In this document: positions 9,345 to 19,022 of the stretch, piece by piece
How the letters are laid out: every line of letters starts with the position of its first letter
Numbering within the stretch: the first letter of the stretch is position 1
DNA from: Candidatus Poribacteria bacterium
Lineage (GTDB): Bacteria > Poribacteria > WGA-4E > WGA-3G
NCBI GenBank assembly: GCA_028824685.1
Contig: JAPPCZ010000046.1
Location: 1 to 58,843 of the forward strand
Direction of reading: 5' to 3'
Length of the DNA stretch: 58,843 bases
Made by a program: the position numbers and the translations under genes
The notes under the pieces: generated by a model
What the model was told of the DNA's origin: nothing
Seen by the model: only the letters and a program-made list of their open reading frames with translations
The model's database searches: none

Positions 9345-11603
9345 TTACCGATTGAAAAGGAAAGAACGGGATGAAATCAGTGCCCAGAGTATATCCTCTG
9401 TGTCTTCGCGCCTTGTAGAATCATCGGTAAGATGTGTCATAGCCGTTTCAAGTTCCGTTTCGGAGGGATGCCGACTCAAAGTCATTAGATACAATTCCTT
9501 AACCAATGCTTCTGGTTGCATCTTTTCGCCCGTCTTCGGCTCAAGAAGTTGGGTAATCGTGCCGTTGCGGCTTTTCAACTTGCTATTCACATAATTGGAA
9601 TTGATAATGTGGAGTGCCTGTGTGAGGGTCGGTTCAAGCAAGGGGTCTAAGTTGCCTAAGAACTCCCTATCTGAACGTCCGAAAAGATTAAGGAAACGTG
9701 AATTGACTGGAAGATCTACTTCAATGGACCGCATATCTTCCGGATACCTTCCATATTTCTCCGATGTTCCCGTAACATCGTTTAGCACATCAAGCAACAC
9801 TTGTGCCATCAAAGGACGCGGCATAAAGCGAGAAAAGAATCTATCATCTAATTCATTCGTCTCATTCGGTGCTGCGGAAAGTTGATAGGTTCTGGAATTA
9901 AGAATCAATTTTATAATATGTTTGGTATCATATCCGCTTCGGACAAATTCTTCCGCCAACGCTTCTAAGAGTCCTTCAACACTTGCAGGAGTAGTAGCGC
10001 GCATATCGTCAACAGGGTCAACAACCCCTCTACCGAAATAGTAACTCCATAGACGGTTGACGGTCGCTTTTGCGAAATATGGATTAGAATCAGCGGTCAT
10101 CCAGTCTGCAAGATGCTTAATTGCATCCGCTCTGTGCGTCTCTGGGAGCGTTTCTCCACCAAGAAATGTGGGTTGTGCTACCTGTCCTCGGTTGCCTTGA
10201 ACAGATTGGTTAATGACGCGTCCTGCTGGGTTGTGGTAGACGACCAGTTCTTGGTAGACTCCACCTCCACGGGTGTTAACCTTACCTGTGAATGCAGCGA
10301 AGTTCCAATAATCATCAGTTGTCCACTCATCAAAAGGATGTTTATGACAACGCGCGCAACTGAGACGGATACCCAAGAATACTTGTGCAGTGGTTTCGGC
10401 TCTGCCTGAAGGTTGCCGTTCAATTCGATAATAGTTAGTAGGTCCGTTTTGATAGGTACTACCGGTGGCTGTCAAAACTTCGCGTACAAACGCATCATAA
10501 GGTTTGTTTTCCGCAACAGAATCTTGGATGAACTGGTGGAATAGGACAGCAGCACGTTCACCAAATTGTCCGTTTCCTAATCTACGTGGATGCACACGCA
10601 ACATATCTCCCAATTTCAATGTCCGCAGATCAACCCATTCTGGTGTTTCCATCAACGTATCAATTAGGTGTGAACGTTTTTCTGGGTTTGAATCATCGAG
10701 GAACTCCGTAACTTTATCGGATGTAGGCAATTTCCCGACAGTATCCAAATAAACTCTCCGAATGAATTCGGCATCTGTAGAGAGTTCAGAGGGACGCACA
10801 TTTAATTTTTTAAGTTTTGCTGCAACGAATTCATCAATAAAATTGTTTGTTAGGATTTCAGGGTAAGATTTTTCGTCAGTCTCTCTCGGAACGGTGATGA
10901 AAGATGAGGAAACAACCCCTAAATATCTTGCTAAGATAGCAGTCCCACCCCAACGTTCACTTGTTACGAGTCCAGATTCCGTGACAGATGCGACTGGTTC
11001 ATCTTTGGATTCATAAACAGCCTGCTCTGTAACATCCTCTACTGATCCGTCAGTAAAATGTGCAAGGACCTTTAGCTGCTTCGTTTCACCGACAGCAGTA
11101 AACGTAGACTCACTTGGTTCAATTTCAAGTTTTTCTAATCGGGGTTCATCAGGTGAAAAGGGAGCGCCAGCGGAGATCCATCGGAGAATAGTTTCCGCTT
11201 CATCAGAGTTAGCACCAAATCTCACACCACCCTCATGCGGAATCTGCCCAGTTGGTTTCAGATAAAGGAGACTCTGCTCAGGATCAAGTAGATTGATACG
11301 TCTTCCCCGGTTATGATGCACAATCGGTTCATAATCACTTTCTGGGTTTAACGTAAGCAAAGATAGATTTAAACCACCTTGTCCACCAAATTTTCCATGG
11401 CAAAGCCCCGCGGAACACCCTTGCTTGTCGAGAATAGGGGCAATATCCTTTAGAAAAAGAGGTGCTCTGTCTTTTGCCTCGTTATCAATTTGCACATTTT
11501 CTGCATTTCCCCAACAGGTTGAGGTAGTTAACATGGTTGTATATGCAGCAATGGCACATACTATGAGTAAAGGAACTATACTGTTCCATCGAATGCTTTT
11601 CAT
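9345..11603 (-). CDS. DUF1549/DUF1553 surface protein with cytochrome-like and Ig-like domains
   Basis: The 752-residue protein has the planctomycete-type order. A signal sequence is followed by a cytochrome-like domain with CSAGLCHGK (Cx4CH), a bacterial Ig-like group 2 domain (about residues 150-235), a DUF1549 (PSCyt2) domain with CARCHKHPFDEW (CxxCH), and a C-terminal DUF1553 (PSD1) domain. The two motifs suggest covalently bound haem outside the cytoplasm. The family is abundant in Planctomycetes and relatives, often beside sulfatases or DUF1501 proteins; its biochemical role is not established. No DUF1501 partner is present here. AAGGAG sits seven bases before ATG 11603. Confidence 0.85.
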   Translation of the reverse strand: MKSIRWNSIVPLLIVCAIAAYTTMLTTSTCWGNAENVQIDNEAKDRAPLFLKDIAPILDKQGCSAGLCHGKFGGQGGLNLSLLTLNPESDYEPIVHHNRGRRINLLDPEQSLLYLKPTGQIPHEGGVRFGANSDEAETILRWISAGAPFSPDEPRLEKLEIEPSESTFTAVGETKQLKVLAHFTDGSVEDVTEQAVYESKDEPVASVTESGLVTSERWGGTAILARYLGVVSSSFITVPRETDEKSYPEILTNNFIDEFVAAKLKKLNVRPSELSTDAEFIRRVYLDTVGKLPTSDKVTEFLDDSNPEKRSHLIDTLMETPEWVDLRTLKLGDMLRVHPRRLGNGQFGERAAVLFHQFIQDSVAENKPYDAFVREVLTATGSTYQNGPTNYYRIERQPSGRAETTAQVFLGIRLSCARCHKHPFDEWTTDDYWNFAAFTGKVNTRGGGVYQELVVYHNPAGRVINQSVQGNRGQVAQPTFLGGETLPETHRADAIKHLADWMTADSNPYFAKATVNRLWSYYFGRGVVDPVDDMRATTPASVEGLLEALAEEFVRSGYDTKHIIKLILNSRTYQLSAAPNETNELDDRFFSRFMPRPLMAQVLLDVLNDVTGTSEKYGRYPEDMRSIEVDLPVNSRFLNLFGRSDREFLGNLDPLLEPTLTQALHIINSNYVNSKLKSRNGTITQLLEPKTGEKMQPEALVKELYLMTLSRHPSETELETAMTHLTDDSTRREDTEDILWALISSRSFLFNR

Positions 11604-11809
11604 GTCATTTCTCCTTACCTTCTACAAGGAATTCACGATGTTGTGATCGCCAATTTAACGAGGGTATATGACACCTCGGGCGTCCAATGTTGCAATTTTA
11701 CACTGCTGCAAGGTCAATTGTCAACCTTTTCTGGCTTAAACCTTCTATAACGACTTGTGCCAGTTAACTAATTGTTTTTTGTTGTTTTCACAGATATTAG
11801 GTTTTGTCA

Positions 11810-11892
11810 TATAAACATATCGTCCCTACGGGACTAAAGAGGGTATTATTGTCGTACTTCTATAAACATATCGTCCCTACGGGACTGAAGAG
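11810..11892. repeat. Two direct copies of a 32-base repeat with a GTCCC/GGGAC hairpin
   Basis: Copies at 11810-11841 and 11861-11892 share TATAAACATATCGTCCCTAC followed by GGGACTnAAGAG, with a 51-base period and one base of difference. Each contains a GTCCC-TAC-GGGAC hairpin. They occupy the 380-base gap between the DUF1549/1553 gene and lon. No CRISPR array follows, and I see no other feature in this gap. Confidence 0.7.
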
Positions 11893-11983
11893 CATATCAA
11901 CCAGTAAGAAACACTAACAAAAAGTTGTGTTTATGTGGAATAGTATTTACGAAGAGTTATTTAGCACAACTCGTTTCTATAAG

Positions 11984-14425
11984 TTATACAAATACCTCAG
12001 AAAAGACTTCGTCCATATCTTCAACAAAGTGGAACGCAAGCCCTTCTTGGATATCCTCTGGAATTTCAACAAAATCCTTTTGATTGCCTTGTGGAACAAT
12101 GACTTTCTTAATACCTGCTTGCTTAGCGGCGAGGATTTTCTCCTTTACACCGCCAATAGGTAGTATTCTACCTCTTAAGGTCAATTCACCCGTCATAGCG
12201 ACTTCAGGGTCAATGCCGCGCTTTGTAGCGATGGAAGCGAGGGCAGCGGCGATTGTGATACCCGCAGAGGGGCCATCCTTCGGAATACCTCCAGCAGGCA
12301 CATGAATATGAATATCATCTTGGAGTGTGAGTGTGTCAAATTCCAGTGTAGATGCCTGGGATTTGACATAAGTGAGTGCGGCTTGTGCCGATTCCTGCAT
12401 GACATCACCTATTTGCCCAGTAATAAGGAGTTCTCCCTTTCCACTCTGCTTTTGGGAGGCAGTCGCCTCAACAAAGAGGATTTCACCCCCCGCAGGTGTA
12501 ACTGATAGACCAGTAGCAACACCGACATCAGCCGTTCTGCCAGCAATTTCAGAATCGAACTTCGGGGGACCGAGATAGTTCGGTACTTCCTTAACACCAA
12601 TGGAGGTACGGTCAGCTTCCCCTTCTGCCACGCGGCGCGCAGATTTACGACAGAGCGTACCAAGTTCGCGCTCCAAATTCCGAACGCCCGCCTCCCGGGT
12701 ATATTCTTTAACGACTTTTCCAATTGCTGCGTCGGAAATCCGCAACTGTTTCTTAGTAATCCCGTTTTCCTTAAGTTGGCGCGGGATGAGATACTGTTTA
12801 GCAATCTGCTTCTTCTCGTTTGATGTGTAGCCGGGCAACTCAATTGTTTCCATTCGGTCACGAAGTGGTGGTGGAATTGTGTAAATCTGGTTTGCCGTTG
12901 TGATGAACATTATCTGTGACAGATCAAACGGAACATCTAAATAGTTATCAGTAAATGCGTGGTTTTGTTCAGGGTCAAGCACTTCAAGCAGTGCAGCGGC
13001 TGGATCACCCCGAAAATCAGAACCGAGCTTATCAATTTCATCAAGCATAAAAACAGGATTATTGGATTCCGCTTGCCGTATTCCTTTAATTATACGACCG
13101 GGCATTGAACCGATGTAGGTGCGCCGATGCCCGCGTATCTCCGCTTCATCGTGCATACCACCAAGGGAGATACGAGCAAATTTTCTACCGATAGCGCGAG
13201 CGATAGACTTACCGAGAGATGTTTTCCCCACCCCTGGCGGACCCACAAAGCAAAAGATAGGTCCCTTCATGTCAGACTTGAGTATCCGCACTGCAAGATG
13301 TTCAACAATACGTTCTTTGACTTTCGTTAAATTGTAGTGGTCTGCATTAAGGATTTTCATCGCTTTTGTAAGGTTAATAGAGTCTTTTGTGTGGACTGAC
13401 CACGGTAAATTAAGAAGCCAATCCAAGTAATTTCGCGAAACAGCTGACTCTGGAGAAAAGGACTGCATTTTGGAAAGACGATTAAGTTCTTTAGTAGCTG
13501 CTTTATGCGCTTTCGGTGGCAATTTTGCATCTTTCAATTGTTCACGCATTTCGTCAACATCAGAAGCTAAGTCATCTGCCTCACCGAGTTCTGTTTGAAT
13601 TGCTTTAAGTTGTTCACGTAGAAAGTATTCACGTTGTCCTTTATTGATAACCGCTTGTGCGTTGGACTGAATTTTGCTTTCCAATTCATGCAGATCAACC
13701 TCTCTTGCGAGGATAACAGCAAGTTTATTAAGCCGATCAGGAATAGAGACTGCCTCAAGTACCTGCTGTTTTTCCTGGGGTTTGAGGTCTAAGACAGCAG
13801 CAATATAATCGGCTAACCGTCCAGGTTCATCAATGTTTTTGGTCATGATCCCATGTTCTTCTTGATAACGTGAGGAGAGTTGAACAATGCGCTGGAACAT
13901 TTCGTCAACGCTTCGGACAAGTGCTTCAATCTCTAAATCATCTTCTGATACCTCTTCCTCTTCATCTTCATCTTCCAGCAGACGGACACGGGCTTTTAAA
14001 AACGGTTCATTGTGGAGTATTTCTTCAATTTGAACCCGGGCGCGACCATTCGCGAGAAACAACACATCTTCATCATCTTTTTTCGCGCGGAGAATGTGAA
14101 TTAAGCTGCCAATGGGGCTTAATTCTTCCAAAGTCATATCTTTGACTGCGCGAGGGTCTATATCAAGGCTACGTCCTGAATTAGTTTGGAAAATGCAGAG
14201 TACCCGCTCGCCGTTTAACATCGCATCGTCAACAGCATCCATGACCATCTTTCCTGAAAGCGCAACATGATGCGGTGGAAAAGGTGGCACCGGTGGCATA
14301 TAAGGGAAGATGACAAGATCATTCACCGGAAGTATTGGTAGTTCCGCTGTTTCTAAGATTTCTTCAGAATCCTCATATTCATCATGTTCTTCAGATTCTG
14401 CAATAATTTGGTGTTCGTTTTCCAT
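11984..14425 (-). CDS. lon: ATP-dependent Lon protease
   Basis: The 813-residue protein is a complete LonA. It has an N-terminal substrate-binding domain (LPVNDLVIFPYM start), a central coiled coil, an AAA+ module with Walker A GPPGVGKTS (lysine K401), and a C-terminal protease domain with the Ser-Lys dyad S720 (KDGPSAGI) and K763 (GGVKEK). It degrades misfolded and regulatory proteins in the cytoplasm. An acidic N-terminal extension precedes the domain. AAAGGAG upstream of the ATG is a strong ribosome-binding site. It may end a transcript that starts at the aldolase-like gene; no heat-shock promoter was recognised. Confidence 0.97.
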   Translation of the reverse strand: MENEHQIIAESEEHDEYEDSEEILETAELPILPVNDLVIFPYMPPVPPFPPHHVALSGKMVMDAVDDAMLNGERVLCIFQTNSGRSLDIDPRAVKDMTLEELSPIGSLIHILRAKKDDEDVLFLANGRARVQIEEILHNEPFLKARVRLLEDEDEEEEVSEDDLEIEALVRSVDEMFQRIVQLSSRYQEEHGIMTKNIDEPGRLADYIAAVLDLKPQEKQQVLEAVSIPDRLNKLAVILAREVDLHELESKIQSNAQAVINKGQREYFLREQLKAIQTELGEADDLASDVDEMREQLKDAKLPPKAHKAATKELNRLSKMQSFSPESAVSRNYLDWLLNLPWSVHTKDSINLTKAMKILNADHYNLTKVKERIVEHLAVRILKSDMKGPIFCFVGPPGVGKTSLGKSIARAIGRKFARISLGGMHDEAEIRGHRRTYIGSMPGRIIKGIRQAESNNPVFMLDEIDKLGSDFRGDPAAALLEVLDPEQNHAFTDNYLDVPFDLSQIMFITTANQIYTIPPPLRDRMETIELPGYTSNEKKQIAKQYLIPRQLKENGITKKQLRISDAAIGKVVKEYTREAGVRNLERELGTLCRKSARRVAEGEADRTSIGVKEVPNYLGPPKFDSEIAGRTADVGVATGLSVTPAGGEILFVEATASQKQSGKGELLITGQIGDVMQESAQAALTYVKSQASTLEFDTLTLQDDIHIHVPAGGIPKDGPSAGITIAAALASIATKRGIDPEVAMTGELTLRGRILPIGGVKEKILAAKQAGIKKVIVPQGNQKDFVEIPEDIQEGLAFHFVEDMDEVFSEVFV

Positions 14426-14492
14426 TGCTATCTATTCTCCTTTCCATATTTTTCTCAGGGCATCGCTAACTCTTTGGATAATTCATTACGTC

Positions 14493-15608
14493 CTACTGGG
14501 ATTTATCTATACTGTTGATCCATCCGCGTTCTCCTTCAATAATTACTTCTGTATTGAGTTCAGCGCACCGTTTTTGATAACTTTGCAATGTCTCTACGGC
14601 AGATTCCTCTAATTTTTTATCGGTAGCCTCTGCGGAAGCATCTTTGGCTTTGAGAAGGCTCGGTTGAGGAATTGACTGTCCCTGTTTATCTACTAAAATA
14701 GGTATTAATTCAATAGATTTGAGAGTTCCCCCTCCAAAAGTCACTTTGGGAATAATTGTACGCGCGTGCTGTAATGAATAGGTATCATAGATGAAATCTG
14801 CGAGACTATAAACAATCGGTTTCCCATTGTAGAGTTCAATCCCACCAAGTGTATGGAGTTGTTGACATAAAACCAGATCAGCACCCACATCAATAAGTGC
14901 TTGGGCAAAAATGCGTTGGCGTCCAATACTCGCTTGTTGTGTTGTCGACTCTGCGTCTTTTTTACCCCAATGTAGCCAGACGATGACAAGTTCAGCATCA
15001 TCATTTACCTCTTGAACAGCACGGACCATTTGGCTATAGGCAGCAGAAGCGACGGGGTCTAACGATGCCATATTGAATTCATTCCCGCGCAAATATGCGA
15101 ATAGGGCGATTTTTTTAGAGTTCACGTCCAACCATGCAGGTGCATTTGCTGCTGCGGGTGAAATTCCCGCACCTATTGATTTAACGTTGTACCACTCCAA
15201 ATTGGTTACCGTATCTTCAAGTGCTTCGATTCCAAAATCCATGATATGTGGTGTCGCTAACGAAACCGCATCAAACCCTGCATTTGCGAGTGCGCGTGCA
15301 AGTCCGGGGGCAGCGCGGAAACGCAGTTCTTGCTTTGGGTCTGGCTCTCCTCTATCTGAAATGCTGGTGTTGAGGGATACTGTGGCAACATCCGCTGATT
15401 GAATGACCGAGGTTGTGCCTTCAAAAAATATACCTGCTCCCTGCCGTTCAATGAGTGGTGTTAAGTTGCTTCCGATTGTTATGTCGCCAACGGCAATGAT
15501 GGAAATTTCTTCGGAGTCTAAGTCCGACGCCGGGGGAGATGCTGCTAATGTAATGCCACACGGTATAAGTAGAAATACAAAAATGAGGTAATATGTAGTG
15601 CTTTTCAT
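14493..15608 (-). CDS. CapA-like (PGA_cap) metallophosphatase-fold protein, active site degenerate
   Basis: The 371-residue protein starts with a signal peptide and has the PGA_cap fold of CapA/PgsA: AVGDITIG, LANAGFDAVSLATPH-MDFG, VWLHWG and YSLADF. CapA proteins take part in poly-gamma-glutamate capsule export. Two canonical motifs are altered. The usual NLExP reads NTSIS and the usual ANNHxxDYG reads ATPHIMDFG, so metal ligands may be missing. It overlaps the preceding coiled-coil gene by four bases (ATGA), so the two are translationally coupled. No capB/capC genes are present, so capsule synthesis is not implied. Confidence 0.7.
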   Translation of the reverse strand: MKSTTYYLIFVFLLIPCGITLAASPPASDLDSEEISIIAVGDITIGSNLTPLIERQGAGIFFEGTTSVIQSADVATVSLNTSISDRGEPDPKQELRFRAAPGLARALANAGFDAVSLATPHIMDFGIEALEDTVTNLEWYNVKSIGAGISPAAANAPAWLDVNSKKIALFAYLRGNEFNMASLDPVASAAYSQMVRAVQEVNDDAELVIVWLHWGKKDAESTTQQASIGRQRIFAQALIDVGADLVLCQQLHTLGGIELYNGKPIVYSLADFIYDTYSLQHARTIIPKVTFGGGTLKSIELIPILVDKQGQSIPQPSLLKAKDASAEATDKKLEESAVETLQSYQKRCAELNTEVIIEGERGWINSIDKSQ

Positions 15609-16069
15609 GATTCTTTTTTTAGTTGCGTGCCGATTGTTATCAGAGCATTCGCAAGTGCTTGTCGATCAGACTGACCGTCATTTTGGAGCATTTGCGTTTC
15701 TGTACGAAGTCCGTCAATTTGTGCCTGAAAATCAGTTGCAAACTCATTGATGAGCATTGACAATTTTTCAAGATCGTTTTCACTACGACTAATCAGTTCG
15801 TCAATACGATTATCAACGCGCTGCGCTATGTTGTCTGGTATGTCACCGTATTGTGCTTTAACATCTGCTATTTCCTTCAACAACCTCGTTTCAACGTCAA
15901 CAAGACTCTGCTGAACGTTTTCAAGTTCTTGGGTCAACCTCTCAATTTTCTCATTGTAATTACGAAAATCATCTCCAAAGATACTGTCCCTGAGATAGGA
16001 TTCTAAGTTCTGCGGTTTTGTCTGTTGTGCTTCTTCTTCAATCACAGGTGTTTGTGGTGTTTCTTTCAT
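15605..16069 (-). CDS. Coiled-coil protein of unknown function
   Basis: From ATG 16069 the product is 154 residues, almost entirely charged and helical. A proline-rich head (TPQTPVIEEE) is followed by long heptads with conserved L/I spacing (about residues 30-140). There is no signal peptide, membrane segment or catalytic motif. GGGAGA upstream of 16069 makes this a better start than the TTG at 16087. The four-base overlap with the CapA-like gene suggests the products work together. I do not recognise the family. Confidence 0.65.
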   Translation of the reverse strand: MKETPQTPVIEEEAQQTKPQNLESYLRDSIFGDDFRNYNEKIERLTQELENVQQSLVDVETRLLKEIADVKAQYGDIPDNIAQRVDNRIDELISRSENDLEKLSMLINEFATDFQAQIDGLRTETQMLQNDGQSDRQALANALITIGTQLKKES

Positions 16070-16133
16070 TAAATATCTCCCTCGCAAATCTTAGTATCTA
16101 ATATGGTATGGAGTCGTTTCAAGGTTAAGAGTA

Positions 16134-17213
16134 TTATGGATAGTTATATAGATTATCCGGTGTGCGGTTATCTGGTTCAACGTCTAATGGTACTGTAGAG
16201 TCATGCTGTTCTGCAGACTCATCTGTAGACTGACTTCGGTTGGCGTTAAATTCACGGAGGATACAGTTGACAATTTCTTCGCTATATGCTTCTGCTGATA
16301 CTTGTCTCTGATTTGCTTCCCATGCCATTCGGGCTACCGCTTCAAAGTACTCAGCATGTTTATATGCATCTAAAAGGTCTGCCCCCCGTGAAAAAGTACC
16401 ATGCCCAATCCAGTAAAGAATATGGCGCATTGGTTCGGAACCGTTTTCAAAGAGCCGCAAACTTTCATAAGATAATTCTGGTATTCCTGGCACCCGTTCC
16501 TGAACAAACCCAATCCCGCCAGATGCATCATAAATAATCGGCGTTTCCGGTTCATACCCTTTTAGAAAACTGTAAAAACGATCCGGATGACCGTATTCTG
16601 TACGCGATATCAGGTTTAGAAACTTCGGCTGCAAGTGGACTAATGCTTGAAACCCGTGTTTTTCAAGCTGCTCAAAAATTAGGAGATAATGAAACATTTC
16701 ACTTGTTGGCACACAAGACTGTGAGGCATTTTCCGACTCCGTAGAATTATTCATCTCAGACTGTGTTTGCGTACCAAAACGCATCCGATAATGTGTTCCA
16801 TCCGGTTCTACTTCAATGACAGTGAGATTTAGTGCAGGATGCTCTATACCTATCAGGTCCAACCGAGACCCAGATTTAGTCAAAAGCACATGTCTTCCTG
16901 CTAACCCCTTCACAACAATTGCCGCAGGTAAAGCGTGCCGCGGTGCATCCTCATAGGTGATAAGGCATTTCGCATCTACCGGTTCTGATAGTATCACCCC
17001 CATGTTACCTGCTGAAGCCCATAGGTAGTCGTGTGCATGTGCATGTGCGCCTACCCATCCCATCTGACCAATACATGTCCCTAATTCGCTATCAGGTGAA
17101 ATAGGATGAAGCCCCGGTTGATAACCCCTTGCTCGCCACTGTCTGTATAGGTAACTGTGCGCTGGCGGCGGTTGCTGATGCGTCAAGTAAGGATTGATTA
17201 ATGTTGATACCAC
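16134..17213 (-). CDS. Class II aldolase/adducin-like protein
   Basis: The 359-residue protein shows the class II aldolase landmarks: VLLTKSGSRLDLI near residue 110, TSEMFHYLLI, and YWIGHGTFSRGADLLDAYKHAEYFE (the GHG loop with the third zinc His and the trailing helix). Family members cleave fuculose- or rhamnulose-1-phosphate or act as epimerases or dehydratases. The usual HTHxP zinc pair reads HLQP, so the second histidine is lost and activity is doubtful or different. A non-conserved acidic tail follows residue 320. It may head a transcript through the coiled-coil, capA-like and lon genes, with short gaps. Confidence 0.65.
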   Translation of the reverse strand: MVSTLINPYLTHQQPPPAHSYLYRQWRARGYQPGLHPISPDSELGTCIGQMGWVGAHAHAHDYLWASAGNMGVILSEPVDAKCLITYEDAPRHALPAAIVVKGLAGRHVLLTKSGSRLDLIGIEHPALNLTVIEVEPDGTHYRMRFGTQTQSEMNNSTESENASQSCVPTSEMFHYLLIFEQLEKHGFQALVHLQPKFLNLISRTEYGHPDRFYSFLKGYEPETPIIYDASGGIGFVQERVPGIPELSYESLRLFENGSEPMRHILYWIGHGTFSRGADLLDAYKHAEYFEAVARMAWEANQRQVSAEAYSEEIVNCILREFNANRSQSTDESAEQHDSTVPLDVEPDNRTPDNLYNYP

Positions 17214-17368
17214 TTGTGCCTTTTGGGTATAAATCTCTATTCAAGATACTTTATCTTAAAATATACCATGTTTTCTGTGGCTTTGGCAAGTTAAATCGCT
17301 GAATTGAGTGTGTAAGTATTTTGTTAAAAGTTAGATTAGCACATATTAATCAGGGATCATTGCTTTTC

Positions 17369-17397
17369 TTCTGAATCGCGGATTTGTGTGGATTTTA
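17369..17397. repeat. GCGGATT-type intergenic repeat, copy 2
   Basis: TTCTGAATCGCGGATTTGTG and the following bases match the start of the copy at 9095 with a few changes. It sits in the 367-base gap before fumC, which otherwise holds the element at 17426-17500 and the fumC promoter. Confidence 0.55.
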
Positions 17398-17425
17398 GGT
17401 AACTTTTGTCAATCAACATCAATAT

Positions 17426-17500
17426 ATCGGGTTGAAAACCCTCCTACAAGAAAGGAAAATGTTAATGACAAAAACTTTACATACCACATAAAACGCACCG
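17426..17500 (+). repeat. Dispersed promoter-proximal element, copy at fumC
   Basis: The element starts with a GGGTTGAAAACCC palindrome (17429-17441), continues CTCCTACAAGAAAGG and then AAAAACTTTAC (17470-17480), and ends 21 bases before the fumC -35 box. A clearly related copy lies at 44522-44600 before tRNA-Pro. Confidence 0.65.
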
Positions 17501-17501
17501 C

Positions 17502-17530
17502 TTGACACATGCTTGTTTTTGCGTTAAAAT
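17502..17530 (+). promoter_or_regulatory. Strong sigma70 promoter of fumC
   Basis: TTGACA (17502-17507), a 17-base spacer and TAAAAT (17525-17530) form a near-consensus promoter. The fumC start is 50 bases further on. Confidence 0.85.
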
Positions 17531-17580
17531 TGAATTCGCTAAACATAAAACGCAATTATTTTAAAAGTAAGAGGAATTTG

Positions 17581-18972
17581 ATGAAAACACGAATAGAAAA
17601 AGATAGTTTAGGTGATGTAGAGGTGCCTGAGGAAGCATACTGGGGTGCGCAAACACAGCGCGCCCATCTCAATTTTGACATCGGAGACGAACATTTTCCA
17701 CCGACCTTCATCCGCTCACTTGCGATTATTAAACATGCAGCTGCTACCGTCAATGCTGAACTTGAAGGGATCACCCCAGAAATCGCCAACCTTATTTGCC
17801 GTGCTGCAGATGAAGTTGCTGATGGCAACCTCGCTAACCAATTCCCACTTCGGATTTGGCAAACTGGCAGTGGCACACAAACACACATGAATATCAATGA
17901 AGTTATCGCAAACCGTGCAAATGAACTGGCAGGTGGCAATCGTGGCATGAAATCCCCAGTGCATCCGAATGACCATGTGAACCGTTCGCAGTCAACGAAC
18001 GATGTTTTTCCGACTGCCATTCATATAGCGGTTGTGACACAGTGCGTTGAACGTTTGTTGCCCGCTGCTGCTGCGCTACAAAGTGCGTTGGAAGATAAGG
18101 CACAGGAATTTTCGGATATTGTAAAAACAGGGCGGACGCATCTGATGGATGCAACGCCTTTGACATTAGGACAGGTATTCAGTGGGTATGCACAGCAAAT
18201 AGCACATGCACAGGAAGCGATTCGGAATACGTTACCACATCTTTATGAACTTCCGATCGGTGGTACAGCAGTCGGCACAGGATTGAATACACATCCAGAT
18301 TACGCAGACTCGGTAGCATCTCGTATTGCTGAACGCACCGGACATCCGTTTGTAAGCGCACCAAATAAGTTTGAAGCTTTGGGAAGTCGAGACGCGCTCG
18401 TATCAACAAGCGGTGCAATGAAACGGCTCGCTTGTGCATTGTATAAGATTGCTAATGACATTCGTTGGTTAGGTAGCGGTCCCCGATGTGGTATCGGTGA
18501 ATTGATTTTGCCGGAGAATGAACCAGGAAGCTCCATTATGCCTGGAAAAGTCAATCCAACGCAGTGTGAGGCGATGACAATGGTTTGTGCACAGGTGATT
18601 GGCAATGATACCACGATTTCACTCGCTGGCAGTGCTGGTAACTTTGAACTGAACGTCTTTATGCCTGTGATTGCTTTTAACAGTTTGCAATCGATTCGGT
18701 TGTTGGCAGATGCGTGTGATGCGTTTCGTCAGCATTGCGTTGTTGAAATTGAAGCAAATACATCGGTAATTGCTGGCTATCTGGAAGCATCCTTGATGTT
18801 GGTAACAGCGTTGACGCCACGGATAGGTTACGATGCGGCGGCAAAACTTGCACAGAAGGCACATAGGGAAGGGGCTACACTCCGCGAGGTAGCAGTTGAA
18901 GAGGGTGTGTTAACAGCAGAAGAGTTTGATGCGCTTGTTGTGCCAAGTGAAATGGTTGCACCAAATTTATAG
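17581..18972 (+). CDS. fumC: Class II fumarate hydratase
   Basis: From ATG 17581 the protein is 463 residues, the usual FumC length. It carries the opening ETDSLG-like segment, the [13 protein letters not shown] substrate region, the [11 protein letters not shown] motif and the fumarate-lyase signature [11 protein letters not shown] with the catalytic serine near S318. It hydrates fumarate to malate in the TCA cycle without an iron-sulfur cluster. The in-frame upstream extension from 17509 overlaps the promoter and is rejected; AGAGGA lies just before 17581. The gene is monocistronic and converges with the R-M gene. Confidence 0.96.
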   Translation: MKTRIEKDSLGDVEVPEEAYWGAQTQRAHLNFDIGDEHFPPTFIRSLAIIKHAAATVNAELEGITPEIANLICRAADEVADGNLANQFPLRIWQTGSGTQTHMNINEVIANRANELAGGNRGMKSPVHPNDHVNRSQSTNDVFPTAIHIAVVTQCVERLLPAAAALQSALEDKAQEFSDIVKTGRTHLMDATPLTLGQVFSGYAQQIAHAQEAIRNTLPHLYELPIGGTAVGTGLNTHPDYADSVASRIAERTGHPFVSAPNKFEALGSRDALVSTSGAMKRLACALYKIANDIRWLGSGPRCGIGELILPENEPGSSIMPGKVNPTQCEAMTMVCAQVIGNDTTISLAGSAGNFELNVFMPVIAFNSLQSIRLLADACDAFRQHCVVEIEANTSVIAGYLEASLMLVTALTPRIGYDAAAKLAQKAHREGATLREVAVEEGVLTAEEFDALVVPSEMVAPNL

Positions 18973-19022
18973 TAAAACCAATAATTATTACCCTGCTGTA
19001 GATTCGGGATTCCGCTTATATT

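Noticed and set aside
11810..11892. Two equal repeats considered as a CRISPR array
   Set aside because: Only two units with an internal hairpin and a 19-base spacer, and no cas gene nearby.
17509..17580. Longer N terminus for fumC from 17509
   Set aside because: It would overlap the consensus promoter; ATG 17581 has a ribosome-binding site and gives the normal length.
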